This document shows, piece by piece, positions 26,480-35,247 of a stretch of DNA of 64,000 bases (positions are counted from its first letter, which is position 1; the number at the start of each line of letters is the position of its first letter). Under the pieces are notes generated by a model. The model had not been told where the DNA came from. It worked only from the letters and a program-made list of their open reading frames with translations, and did not search any database. The DNA is from Arcobacter caeni. Lineage in GTDB: Bacteria > Campylobacterota > Campylobacteria > Campylobacterales > Arcobacteraceae. Made by a program: the position numbers and the translations under genes. The stretch covers positions 1-64,000 of the forward strand of contig NZ_MUXE01000015.1 of the NCBI RefSeq assembly GCF_003063245.1, given 5' to 3'.

Positions 26480-27214
26480 ATGGCTATAAGATTAAATTGC
26501 GACATGGGCGAGAGTTTTGGTATTTGGAAAATGGGAAATGATGAGGAAATAATGCCTTATATTGATATGGCAAATTTAGCTTGTGGTTTTCATGCAAGTG
26601 ATGCGGTTACAATGAGTAGGTCTGTAATCTTAGCAAAAAAATATAATGTAACAATTGGTTCACATCCATCATATCATGATTTGTTAGGTTTTGGAAGAAG
26701 AACAGTTTTATGTTCACTTGAAGAGATAAAATCTATAGTCTTATATCAATTAGGAGCATTAAATGCCTTTTGCAGAGCAAATGGTACTGCTGTTTCTTAT
26801 GTAAAACCTCATGGTGCTTTATACAATGATATGATGAGAGATGAAAATATTTTTAAAGCAGTTTTAAATGCTATTTCATCTTTTAATAAAAATATAAAGC
26901 TTATGGTTATATCAGGTCCCAAAAATGAAGAGTATGAATATACAGCAAAACTTTATGATATAAAATTACTTTTTGAAGTATTTGCTGATAAAAATTATAA
27001 AGATGATGGAACTTTGGTTTCAAGAATGGAAGAAAATGCGATTATTCATGAAGAATTAGATGTAATTGCAAGAGTTGTAAATCTAAAAGAAAAAGGTTTT
27101 ATTTCAAGTATAAATGGACAAATGTTATTTCTAAAAAGTGATTCTATTTGTGTTCATGCAGATAATGAAAAAGCTCTTGATTTTATAAAACTTGTAAAAA
27201 AAACTCTTTATTGA
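26480..27214 (+). CDS. pxpA: 5-oxoprolinase subunit PxpA (LamB/YcsF family)
   Basis: 244 aa, the standard length. The family N-terminus L-N-C-D-M-G-E-S-F-G and then N-L-A-C-G-F-H-A-S-D, G-S-H-P-S-Y-H-D, G-F-G-R-R and Y-V-K-P-H-G-A-L-Y-N are all present; the His/Asp residues line the active site of this TIM-barrel-like protein. With PxpB and PxpC it cleaves 5-oxoproline (pyroglutamate) to glutamate using ATP, clearing a spontaneous damage product of glutamine. PxpB/C are not in this window. TAGG lies before the ATG, and the gene follows the small helical ORF closely. Confidence 0.93.
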   Translation: MAIRLNCDMGESFGIWKMGNDEEIMPYIDMANLACGFHASDAVTMSRSVILAKKYNVTIGSHPSYHDLLGFGRRTVLCSLEEIKSIVLYQLGALNAFCRANGTAVSYVKPHGALYNDMMRDENIFKAVLNAISSFNKNIKLMVISGPKNEEYEYTAKLYDIKLLFEVFADKNYKDDGTLVSRMEENAIIHEELDVIARVVNLKEKGFISSINGQMLFLKSDSICVHADNEKALDFIKLVKKTLY

Positions 27215-27236
27215 TTAGTTTTATATTATTAAGAGC

Positions 27237-28049
27237 TTATATTTTTCTTTTTTTTTCTTTACTTAATAGGCTTTCAAAAATCTCTTTTGAATCTTGATTT
27301 ATTTTAAATGAACAAATTTTAAATTCATATTTTGCTTTTATAAAAAGACCTGAATTACTTTTTAAAGTTGTACTTGATAACAACTGCTCTAAATTTAAAA
27401 TAAAATTTACAACATCTTTTTTTTCTTCAGTTAGATTTTGTATAAAAATTATGAATTTATTTTCACTATATCTAACCATATCATAGTCAAAGTCTTCATC
27501 TTTTAGTTTTTGTTTTATAAATTTTGTTGCAAAAATCAATAAATTATTTGCTAAAAGATCACCATATTCATTTTGAATATAATTGTGATCAATTACATCA
27601 ACCAAGATACAAATACCATTTTGTTGAAATAAAGCATTATCATTTAAAAATATTTTATAAATCCATTTTTTATTAAAAGTATTAGTAATATCATCTACAA
27701 AAAGTTTATCATTTAAGTTTTTTACTTCTAATTCCAAGTTAAGTATTTTTTTGTAAATATCATTTAAAGAATCAATGTCATTATTTAATATCGCATCTGC
27801 TGCATTTTTTGTGTTTTCTTTTAATGATGCAGCATTTGTAGCAATTAAATTCATATAATTTTCTATCTCATGAAAATCTTCTGAAATAAGTTTGTTTATT
27901 TCATGTTTGAATTTCTCATCATCTAAATCAATTTCTAACTCTTTTGCATGATAATTAAATTTATCAAAATAAGTAGAAGGAAGTATAATATTTTTATTTA
28001 AAATGTCATTTATTGTTAAATCAGTTATCTTTTTTAGTTGTTGTCTCAT
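27237..28049 (-). CDS. Degenerate GGDEF-domain protein
   Basis: 270 aa from the ATG at 28049, which has GGAG six bases ahead; an in-frame TTG at 28061 is less well placed. The first 115 residues are helical and unknown. The remainder begins D-D-I-T-N-T-F-N-K-K-W, the usual start of a GGDEF domain, but the catalytic loop reads R-Y-S-E-N-K-F instead of R-x-G-G-D-E-F, so it should not make c-di-GMP. It overlaps the 3' end of the upstream EAL gene by 29 bases, so the two are translationally coupled and probably act as a pair, this one as a GTP- or c-di-GMP-binding regulator. That role is inferred. Confidence 0.75.
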   Translation of the reverse strand: MRQQLKKITDLTINDILNKNIILPSTYFDKFNYHAKELEIDLDDEKFKHEINKLISEDFHEIENYMNLIATNAASLKENTKNAADAILNNDIDSLNDIYKKILNLELEVKNLNDKLFVDDITNTFNKKWIYKIFLNDNALFQQNGICILVDVIDHNYIQNEYGDLLANNLLIFATKFIKQKLKDEDFDYDMVRYSENKFIIFIQNLTEEKKDVVNFILNLEQLLSSTTLKSNSGLFIKAKYEFKICSFKINQDSKEIFESLLSKEKKRKI

Positions 28050-29268
28050 TTTCTTCTCCAAATAATTCTTGAATATGTTTCGGTTTTCCTATGTAATAAC
28101 CTTGTGAATAATCAATTTCTATATTTTTTACATATCTTAAAATTTTCAAATCACTCACAAACTCGGCAACTACTTTTATATTTTGTTGTTTTGAGAATAA
28201 AACAATACTTTTTATTAGATTTAAATAAATATCTTCATTTATTTTTCTAATTAATGAACCATCAATTTTTATATAATCAATATTTAAATTTAAAATATTT
28301 TCATAGTTAGAAAATCCAGTACCAAAATCATCAATTGCAATTTTAACACCAAATTGTTTTACATCATTTATAAATTCATTTACAGTATCAAAACTTGAAA
28401 CTTTTTCACTTTCTAATATTTCAATGGTTAAATATTCACCAATATTATTTTTTCTAATTTTACTAACTAAAGCTTTTTTAATTTGTGGATTTAAGATGTC
28501 CGTATAATCAAGATTAATACTAATATGAATTTTATACTTTAAAATATAAACTATGATTTTATCAATCAAAATCTCCATAAGTTTATTATAAAGTCTGCAT
28601 TTTTTTGCTTTATAAATAAAATTATTTGGCATTAACATTCGACCTTCTTTGTCAAATATTCTCATTAAAGCTTCGTATTTTACGATTTTATTTGTTTTAT
28701 TATCCATAATAGCTTGAAAATATGGCTCTACTAAATTATTTTCTATACTATAATTTAAAACATCAAGAAGATTTTCATTTACTGATTCATTTTTATATAA
28801 AAAGGAATCATAATACATATAATGAATAAAATTCAATTTTGCGTTATATAAAGCTTTTTCTGCATAAATTTTTATATGCGGGTCTTCACTTTTTGCACAA
28901 CCAATTGTAATATCGATATTTATAGTGCCGTAATTATCTAGAAGTTTAAAGTCATTTGATACAACACTTTCATAAATAATATTTTTTACAATAACAATTT
29001 CTTGAATACTTAAATCATCTAATAAGTAAATTTCAAATACATCTGCGTGTGTATTTCTAATATTAATAGAGATATTTCGTTTTAATTCTTGTTTTATAAG
29101 TTCTTTTATGCTTGTTTTTAAAATAGAGTCTAATTGTCTAATTATAAAATCACCATTTTTAAAGTCATAAATAGCATTTAAATCTTTCATATATAAAATA
29201 TCTACTAAAAAAAGAGTCTTAATATTATTTTTTTTTTGAAAAATGTCTAAAATTTTCTTAAATAACAC
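28021..29268 (-). CDS. EAL-domain c-di-GMP phosphodiesterase with degenerate GGDEF
   Basis: 415 aa, GTG start with AAAGGG seven bases ahead. Residues about 20-150 form a weak GGDEF-like domain whose signature loop reads H-A-D-V-F, non-catalytic. Residues about 165-410 are an EAL domain with the needed residues: Y-E-A-L-M-R, S-I-N-L, E-I-L-E-S-E, D-D-F-G-T-G, Y-I-K-I-D-G, V-A-E-F-V and Q-G-Y-Y. It should hydrolyse c-di-GMP to pGpG and favour motility over attachment. There is no membrane segment. It is the first gene of a two-gene overlapping operon with the degenerate GGDEF protein. Confidence 0.88.
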   Translation of the reverse strand: MLFKKILDIFQKKNNIKTLFLVDILYMKDLNAIYDFKNGDFIIRQLDSILKTSIKELIKQELKRNISINIRNTHADVFEIYLLDDLSIQEIVIVKNIIYESVVSNDFKLLDNYGTINIDITIGCAKSEDPHIKIYAEKALYNAKLNFIHYMYYDSFLYKNESVNENLLDVLNYSIENNLVEPYFQAIMDNKTNKIVKYEALMRIFDKEGRMLMPNNFIYKAKKCRLYNKLMEILIDKIIVYILKYKIHISINLDYTDILNPQIKKALVSKIRKNNIGEYLTIEILESEKVSSFDTVNEFINDVKQFGVKIAIDDFGTGFSNYENILNLNIDYIKIDGSLIRKINEDIYLNLIKSIVLFSKQQNIKVVAEFVSDLKILRYVKNIEIDYSQGYYIGKPKHIQELFGEENETTTKKDN

Positions 29269-29416
29269 TACTAACCCTTTCTAGAACTTAAATATCAGTT
29301 TAATTATATATTATTTTTCTTTAATAAGTGTGAAAAAACAAATAATTTAGCAAAATTTTAGATTTAATCAAACTTTGGATAAAATCGTGACATTTTATGA
29401 ATAGGAATATAAAAAA

Positions 29417-30049
29417 ATGAGAAAAATAAATATAAAAGATTTAGAACTTAATATTGATATTACACATATTTTAAATTTATATGCTTTAAAAACTCCAATT
29501 ATTATTGATGTAGATGGAAATATTTACACAAAACTTGAAGAAGTTGAAAAAAAAGCAGTAATTTATAAAAATATGGATTTAAAACAATTATCTTCAATGT
29601 TAGATGCAAAAGCTATAGCTTCGCAACTTTTTGCTGATTATAAACCAAATATTGTAGGAACAATTTGTAAAATAAAACCAGTTGTGAATTGGCAAAATAT
29701 TATAGAAATGAATAAAACAAATATGCTTTATTTTGATCACCAAAGTGATGGTGTTGAAATGTTTGAAGACAAAGAACTTGAAGATTATGGTTGGAATGCT
29801 AGTGCTTTAGATATAAATTATAGAGAAATTTCTGAATTTATAGAAGAATCATGCGAGGGAGTTTTACTTTGTTATGATAATGAAATTCAATTTAGTGGTT
29901 TTGTAATAGTTGATGATTTAAATGATGTTAAACAAAAAGTTAAAGAATATATTATTACTAAAACAAAAGAAAATATTAAAGAAGAAATAATTGATTTAGA
30001 AGAAGATGATGTTATTGAAGCATTGGAATTTTTTGGAATAAAGGCGTAA
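29417..30049 (+). CDS. Hypothetical protein upstream of dedA
   Basis: 210 aa, cytoplasmic, acidic. It starts M-R-K-I-N-I-K-D-L-E-L and contains P-I-I-I-D-V-D-G-N-I-Y, a core with N-W-Q-N-I-I-E-M, and a C-terminal acidic tail (E-E-I-I-D-L-E-E-D-D-V-I-E). No family was recognised. AGGA precedes the ATG at a rather long spacing. It ends four bases before the dedA start, so the two genes are one transcriptional unit and could be functionally linked. Confidence 0.7.
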   Translation: MRKINIKDLELNIDITHILNLYALKTPIIIDVDGNIYTKLEEVEKKAVIYKNMDLKQLSSMLDAKAIASQLFADYKPNIVGTICKIKPVVNWQNIIEMNKTNMLYFDHQSDGVEMFEDKELEDYGWNASALDINYREISEFIEESCEGVLLCYDNEIQFSGFVIVDDLNDVKQKVKEYIITKTKENIKEEIIDLEEDDVIEALEFFGIKA

Positions 30050-30053
30050 ATAA

Positions 30054-30593
30054 ATGGAAGATATTATAAGAGATTGGGGTTATTTAGCTTTATTTTTATA
30101 CTCTTTTGGTGGTGGATTTGTAGGTTTAGTTTTTGCAGGAGTTTTATCATATTCCGGGGATTTAAATATTTATATTTCTATTTTAGTTGCTGGTATTTCA
30201 AATTTCTTAGGTGACCAATTTTTATTTTATCTAGCTAGAAAAAATAAAAACTATGCAAAAGATATGATGAAAAAATATGGTAGAAAAATTGCTCTTGCTC
30301 ATTTGATGATGAGAAAATATGGTTCTTTTGTAGTTTTTATACAAAAATATATTTATGGAATAAAAACTTTAATTCCTCTCGCTATGGGACTTACAAAATA
30401 TTCAGCTTTGAAATTTAGTATATTTAATGGTTTTGCAACTGTTATTTGGGCTTGTATTGTTGGATATTTGAGTTTTACAGCAGGTGAATATATTCTTAGT
30501 TTAGGTGATGATTTTAAATATGTTGGTTTAGGAATTATTCTTGTAATTATTTTAACAATATCTTATATTTTCAAAAAAATAGAAAAAAAATAA
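30054..30593 (+). CDS. DedA-family membrane protein
   Basis: 179 aa with four to five hydrophobic stretches. F-G-G-G-F-V-G-L near the N-terminus, G-D-Q-F-L-F-Y-L-A-R at about 53-62, the amphipathic R-K-Y-G-S-F-V-V-F-I-Q-K and then P-L-A-M-G-L-T-K match the VTT/SNARE-associated domain of DedA proteins. Members recycle lipid carriers (undecaprenyl phosphate or phospholipids) across the inner membrane and need charged residues within re-entrant loops. The protein is a little shorter than E. coli DedA members. It follows the hypothetical gene by 4 bases. Confidence 0.85.
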   Translation: MEDIIRDWGYLALFLYSFGGGFVGLVFAGVLSYSGDLNIYISILVAGISNFLGDQFLFYLARKNKNYAKDMMKKYGRKIALAHLMMRKYGSFVVFIQKYIYGIKTLIPLAMGLTKYSALKFSIFNGFATVIWACIVGYLSFTAGEYILSLGDDFKYVGLGIILVIILTISYIFKKIEKK

Positions 30594-30609
30594 GAGTTAC
30601 ACAAAAGTA

Positions 30610-30649
30610 CTTTATAGTTTTGGATATAATAAATAAAAAACTATAAAGG
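30610..30649 (+). promoter_or_regulatory. Inverted repeat covering the dbpA Shine-Dalgarno and a -10 box
   Basis: A 12-bp perfect repeat: CTTTATAGTTTT (30610-30621) and AAAACTATAAAG (30637-30648). The right arm contains most of the dbpA ribosome-binding AAAGG (30645-30649). The loop holds TATAAT (30625-30630), a good -10 box whose transcript would start near 30637, without the left arm. So mRNA reading through from dedA could hide the ribosome-binding site, while mRNA from the internal promoter could not. Seen: the repeat and boxes. Inferred: the control. Confidence 0.5.
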
Positions 30650-30656
30650 CTTTCCC

Positions 30657-32030
30657 ATTTTAATCGAAAATTTTTCAAACTTAAATCTTTCAAAAGATTT
30701 TTTAACAAACTTAGATTCTCTAGGTTATACAAAATTAACAGCAATTCAACAAAAAAGTTTACCTTTAAGTTTAAATAATAGTGATTTAATAGCTCAAGCA
30801 AAAACAGGTTCTGGAAAAACTGTGGCTTTTTGTATTCCAATAATAAATAAATTAAATATTAAAAATTTTAGAATCCAATCATTGATTATAGCTCCCACAA
30901 GAGAGTTAGCAAATCAAATTGCTTTGGAAATTAGAAAACTTTCAAGACATATTCATAATTTAAAAGTTCTTACACTTTGTGGTGGAACTCCATTTAAACC
31001 TCAAGTTTTATCTTTAAGCCACGAAGCACACATAATTGTGGCAACTCCTGGAAGAGTTTTAAAACATATAGAACAAAATAATATTGATTTAGAAAATATC
31101 ACAACTTTAGTTTTGGATGAAGCAGATAAAATGCTAGATATGGGCTTTTATGACGATATTATGCAAATTATTGATACTTTGCCAAAGAATAGACAAACAC
31201 TTCTTTTCTCAGCAACTTTTGAAAAAAATATAGAAAGATTAGCTTCAAATGTATTAAAAAATCCAACTATTGTAAAAATTGAAAATGAAGAAAAAGTTCA
31301 TATAAAACAAAAATTCTATGAAGTTAAAGAAGAGAATAAAACAGCGTTAATTCCTGCAATTATTTCATCAAATAAAGCAAAATCAATTTTGATTTTTTGT
31401 AATATGAAAATAAAATGTGACCAATTAGCTGATGATTTATATGCTTTAGGTTTAGATGTTTTAACGCTACATTCAGATTTAGAACAAAAACAAAGAGATG
31501 AAACAATTATTTTATTTTCAAATAAATCTTATCCAATTTTAATAGCAACTGATGTAGCTTCAAGAGGATTACATATTGATGATGTTGATTTAGTTATTAA
31601 TTATGATTTATCTTCAGATGAAAAAGTTCATACGCATCGTATTGGAAGAACTGCACGAGCTGGAAAAGGTGGAATGGCTGTTTCTTTATATACTTCAAAT
31701 GATTTTGATAGGGTTGAACTTATAAAAGATGCTTTTTTAGATATTGAAGATGAAAATATAGAAAAAATTGAAGATGATTTATCTTATAAAATTGATTCAG
31801 GCTTACGAACTATTTTTATAAATGGTGGGAAAAAACAAAAATTAAGAGCTGGAGATATTCTGGGTGCAATGACGGCTGGAATTGGTTTACAAAAAGAAGA
31901 TATAGGGAAAATTGATATTTTAGATTTTGCTTCTTATGTTGCAATTAATAAAGAAAAAATTTCTTTTGTTTTAGAAAAGCTATCAAAAGAGAAGATTAAA
32001 GGTAAATATTATAGAATCTATGAAAAGTGA
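30657..32030 (+). CDS. dbpA: DEAD-box helicase DbpA, apparent ATT start
   Basis: 457 aa from ATT at 30657, exactly the length of E. coli DbpA. The first ordinary start (30822) would remove the Q motif (T-A-I-Q-Q) and motif I (A-K-T-G-S-G-K-T), so it cannot be right. AAAGG lies 7 bases before the ATT, and no ATG, GTG or TTG is available between the upstream stop at 30630 and motif I. Motifs II (D-E-A-D), III (S-A-T) and VI (H-R-I-G-R-T-A-R-A-G) follow, then the C-terminal RNA-binding domain (F-I-N-G-G-K-K-Q-K-L-R-A-G-D-I-L-G-A) that anchors DbpA to hairpin 92 of 23S rRNA during 50S assembly. The start codon is unusual. Confidence 0.85.
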   Translation: MLIENFSNLNLSKDFLTNLDSLGYTKLTAIQQKSLPLSLNNSDLIAQAKTGSGKTVAFCIPIINKLNIKNFRIQSLIIAPTRELANQIALEIRKLSRHIHNLKVLTLCGGTPFKPQVLSLSHEAHIIVATPGRVLKHIEQNNIDLENITTLVLDEADKMLDMGFYDDIMQIIDTLPKNRQTLLFSATFEKNIERLASNVLKNPTIVKIENEEKVHIKQKFYEVKEENKTALIPAIISSNKAKSILIFCNMKIKCDQLADDLYALGLDVLTLHSDLEQKQRDETIILFSNKSYPILIATDVASRGLHIDDVDLVINYDLSSDEKVHTHRIGRTARAGKGGMAVSLYTSNDFDRVELIKDAFLDIEDENIEKIEDDLSYKIDSGLRTIFINGGKKQKLRAGDILGAMTAGIGLQKEDIGKIDILDFASYVAINKEKISFVLEKLSKEKIKGKYYRIYEK

Positions 32031-32053
32031 CAAATTAAAAAAGGAGATATTTA

Positions 32054-34462
32054 TTGTTTAAAAATACATTATTCCTTAAAATAATCTTAATATTTACTTT
32101 ACCTGCATTAGGTATTTTATACTTTAGTTCTATTTTAGTTTATGAAAAAATACAATCATATAATGAAGTTGATGGAATTAATCATAACTTAACATACTTA
32201 ATTAATACAGAAAAATTAATTAATTCACTACAAGAAGAAAGAGAACTAAGCGTATTATTGCTTTTAGAAAAAAGTGAAAAATCTTCTTTAGAAAAAAGTA
32301 GAGAATTATCTACAAAAAATTATGAAGAGTTAGAAAAAACTTTGAAAAATCTAAATCAAAATTTAGATAATAAAGTTATTGAATTAAAAGCTGAAATAAA
32401 TAAATTAGAATTATTTAGAGCTAGAATTGATAATTCAGATGCAACTTTGGATGAAATCTTTGAAGAGTATAATCAATTTGATAAAGTATTATTAGATTCA
32501 TTATTCTTGTTAAAACCAATAAAATTGGCTTTTGACTTTAACAATGAATTTAGAAATATAGTACATTTTTTAAGTTTTAGAGAAGCTATATGTGTTGAAA
32601 AAACGATGGTTAATGCATATTTTATAAATACTAAAATAAATGATAAACTTTATTCTATGCTTATGAAAAATTATTCATTACTTGAAATAAATAAAGATAT
32701 ATTTTTAAATAATGTAAATCTAGAAATAGTTCAAAGATATAATTCAAAACTTAATGAAGAGTATTATAATAAGATATTTATAATAAGAAATGGTATTAAA
32801 AATAAGAATTTTTCTCATCTTGAATTGACCTCTGAAGAATGGGAAAAAATATCACTTGAAAATCTTGAAACATTAAATAATATTTATAAAAATCTAATTT
32901 ATTCAGCTGGTAAACATATAACAAAATTTGAAGATGATGCTTTGTTAGAAAAAAGAAAAAGTCTTATTTTTCTATTTGTTTCTTTTGCGACTTTGATTAG
33001 TTTATTATTTGTGTTAAGAAATATTATTTTTAATGAACAAAAAAGTTTCTATAAAGTTCAAAAACATAAAGAAGTTTATGAATTATTAAACAAAGCAAAT
33101 AAGTTTTTATTAAAAATTGATGATAGAAAACTATTGTTTTCAAATATTTGTGAGCTACTTTCACAAACTGATAAAATTCAATTCTCTTTTATTTATGACT
33201 TAACATCAAAAGAAATAATTGCTCAAGAGGGAGAATTAAAAGAAAAGCTATTAACTCAAAGCCATTATTATAGTGATAAGAATAAAGATAATATTATTTC
33301 TAAAACTATTAAATGGGAAACAAATATTATTGCGAATGATTTTTTAGAAAAAAATATTTCGATTTTTTATGATAAAGCAAAAATTTTAGATATCAAATCA
33401 ATGGCTTGTTTTCCAATAAAAAAATTTAATAAAGTTATTGGAACTTTAGCTATTTATTCAAGAGAATTAAATTTCTTTGATCAAGAAGTGGAAATTTTAT
33501 TTGATAAATTAATTAGTGATGTAACTCACTGTTTAGAAAAAATTGATTATGAGCAAATTAGATTAAAACAAGAAGATGAATTAAGATTGTCTTCTTATGC
33601 TTTTGAATCAAGTGAACCTATGATTATTACAAATAGTGATGGAAATATTATAAAAGTTAACCAAGCTTTTTGTAGTACGATGGGTTACACAAAAGATGAG
33701 ATAATAGGTAGAAATCCAAGAATTTTCAAATCAGTTCATCAAGATAAAGAATTTGGGGATGCTTTATGGAATGAACTTAAAGTTAAAGGATTCTGGAGTG
33801 GAGAAGTTTATAATAAAAAAGCAAATGAAAAAATTATTCCTTTAAGAAGTACAATAACGGCAATAAAAGATAAAAGTGGAAAAATTACGCACTTTTTAGG
33901 TCAATACATAGATATTGGTGAACAAAAAGATAAAGAAAAAGTTTTAGAATATCAAGCAACCCATGATAATTTAACAGGTCTTCCAAATCGATTATTACTT
34001 CTTGATAGAATTGAGAGAGCGATTACAAAGGTTGTAAGACATAAAATAGTTGGTGGATTGATATTTATTGATTTAGATAATTTCAAAGAAGTAAATGATA
34101 CTTTAGGACATGATATTGGAGATACTTTACTTATTATGGTCGCTAAAAAGATAAAAGAAGTAATAAGAGAAGAAGATACAATTGCTAGAATTGGTGGAGA
34201 TGAGTTTATTGTTTTACTTGATAATGTTGGAAATAATAAACAAGATGCAAAAACAAATATTAATATTCTTGCAGAGAAAATAAAAGATACTTTAAATGCT
34301 ATTACTCATATTGAAGGAAATATAAATGTATCAACTCCAAGCATTGGAATCACTTTATTTAATGATTCGAGTGTTAGTGTAAAAGATATTATTAAACAAG
34401 CAGATACAGCTATGTATGCGGCTAAAAAACAAGGTAAAAACTCAATAGAGTTTTTTGATTAA
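32054..34462 (+). CDS. Membrane diguanylate cyclase with NIT-like, GAF and PAS domains
   Basis: 802 aa, TTG start behind AAGGAG. TM1 is at about 7-27. A periplasmic helical region carries S-L-Q-E-E-R-E-L-S-V-L-L-L at about 58-70, the NIT-domain hallmark. TM2 is at about 306-324. A GAF-like domain follows (about 345-485), then PAS (about 505-620, with I-I-K-V-N-Q-A-F and M-G-Y) and GGDEF (about 640-802, with D-N-L-T-G-L-P-N-R and an intact R-I-G-G-D-E-F). It should synthesise c-di-GMP under control of an outside signal sensed by the NIT-like part and inside signals at GAF/PAS. It lies 23 bases after dbpA and may be read from the same transcript. Confidence 0.88.
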   Translation: MFKNTLFLKIILIFTLPALGILYFSSILVYEKIQSYNEVDGINHNLTYLINTEKLINSLQEERELSVLLLLEKSEKSSLEKSRELSTKNYEELEKTLKNLNQNLDNKVIELKAEINKLELFRARIDNSDATLDEIFEEYNQFDKVLLDSLFLLKPIKLAFDFNNEFRNIVHFLSFREAICVEKTMVNAYFINTKINDKLYSMLMKNYSLLEINKDIFLNNVNLEIVQRYNSKLNEEYYNKIFIIRNGIKNKNFSHLELTSEEWEKISLENLETLNNIYKNLIYSAGKHITKFEDDALLEKRKSLIFLFVSFATLISLLFVLRNIIFNEQKSFYKVQKHKEVYELLNKANKFLLKIDDRKLLFSNICELLSQTDKIQFSFIYDLTSKEIIAQEGELKEKLLTQSHYYSDKNKDNIISKTIKWETNIIANDFLEKNISIFYDKAKILDIKSMACFPIKKFNKVIGTLAIYSRELNFFDQEVEILFDKLISDVTHCLEKIDYEQIRLKQEDELRLSSYAFESSEPMIITNSDGNIIKVNQAFCSTMGYTKDEIIGRNPRIFKSVHQDKEFGDALWNELKVKGFWSGEVYNKKANEKIIPLRSTITAIKDKSGKITHFLGQYIDIGEQKDKEKVLEYQATHDNLTGLPNRLLLLDRIERAITKVVRHKIVGGLIFIDLDNFKEVNDTLGHDIGDTLLIMVAKKIKEVIREEDTIARIGGDEFIVLLDNVGNNKQDAKTNINILAEKIKDTLNAITHIEGNINVSTPSIGITLFNDSSVSVKDIIKQADTAMYAAKKQGKNSIEFFD

Positions 34463-34522
34463 GGAAGTGATTAATTCTTTATGCTAGAATTGCGCCCTTA
34501 TAAAATTTATTAAGGAATTATT

Positions 34523-34804
34523 ATGAAAAGTGCAACAGCAAGACATTTATTGGTTGATAGTGAAGAGTTATGTTTAGAATTAAAAAATAGAATTGCATCT
34601 GGTGAAAAATTTGAAGATATTGCAAAAGAATATTCTTCTTGTCCATCGGGTTCAAATGGTGGAGATTTAGGTAACTTTTTTCAAGGACAAATGGTTCCTG
34701 AATTTGATGCAGTAGTTTTTAACGAAGCTATAAATGTAGTTCATGGTCCTGTAAAAACTGATTTTGGTTTTCATTTATTAGAAACAACTTCAAGAAGAGA
34801 TTAA
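34523..34804 (+). CDS. Parvulin-type peptidyl-prolyl isomerase, single domain
   Basis: 93 aa with no signal peptide, so cytoplasmic. It consists of just the rotamase domain: A-R-H-L-L-V at the start, F-E-D-I-A-K-E-Y-S-S-C-P-S-G, G-G-D-L-G-N-F, G-Q-M-V-P-E-F-D and T-D-F-G-F-H-L-L. This is the size and order of E. coli PpiC (Par10). It speeds cis/trans isomerisation at proline. AAGGA lies 7 bases before the ATG. Its last 15 bases overlap the convergent zinc-ribbon gene. Confidence 0.92.
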   Translation: MKSATARHLLVDSEELCLELKNRIASGEKFEDIAKEYSSCPSGSNGGDLGNFFQGQMVPEFDAVVFNEAINVVHGPVKTDFGFHLLETTSRRD

Positions 34805-35158
34805 TTTCTCTTCTACTTCTTCATCCCATAAAATAGAAACTCCATACTCTTTATCTGTAATTACATATTTAAAATATTCACGTGTTCCACGGCGTCCATG
34901 AAGCCTAACAATTACTTGTTCTTCTTCTAATAATGTTTTCATTTCATATTTTGAGAAACTTCTTTTATTCCATCGTAAAAATACATTTGAATAGACTCTA
35001 AAAGTACAAGTAGAATCTGATGTAAATACAAATTGTTCACTATCGTCATACTCTTTTTTAGCATTTTCACAAGAATAAAGATTTACTTTTTTCCCATTTG
35101 CAGTGCTTTTTATAGCTTGAACATTACCTTTGCAATATGGACATTTTCCTAATATCAT
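34790..35158 (-). CDS. Hypothetical protein with a zinc-ribbon-like N-terminus
   Basis: 122 aa. It starts M-I-L-G-K-C-P-Y-C-K-G-N-V, a CxxC knuckle, with Cys30 and Cys51 further on, the look of a small zinc ribbon such as those at the C-terminus of type IA topoisomerases. The second half has R-L-H-G-R-R-G-T-R-E-Y-F-K-Y-V, basic and possibly nucleic-acid-binding. No exact family was recognised. GGAG precedes the ATG. It lies downstream of pdxH on the same strand after a gap of 89 bases, so co-transcription is uncertain. Confidence 0.65.
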   Translation of the reverse strand: MILGKCPYCKGNVQAIKSTANGKKVNLYSCENAKKEYDDSEQFVFTSDSTCTFRVYSNVFLRWNKRSFSKYEMKTLLEEEQVIVRLHGRRGTREYFKYVITDKEYGVSILWDEEVEEKLISS

Positions 35159-35247
35159 ATTTTAAACTCCAAATATTTAATAAGTGAATTTTACTTAAAA
35201 TATAAAAGAAGTCTCAAAAATCTTACAATTTGTTATATCTTTTTATT

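Noticed and set aside
30822-30824. ATG at 30822 as the start of the helicase gene
   Set aside because: It would remove the Q motif and Walker A, both encoded in the same open frame just upstream.
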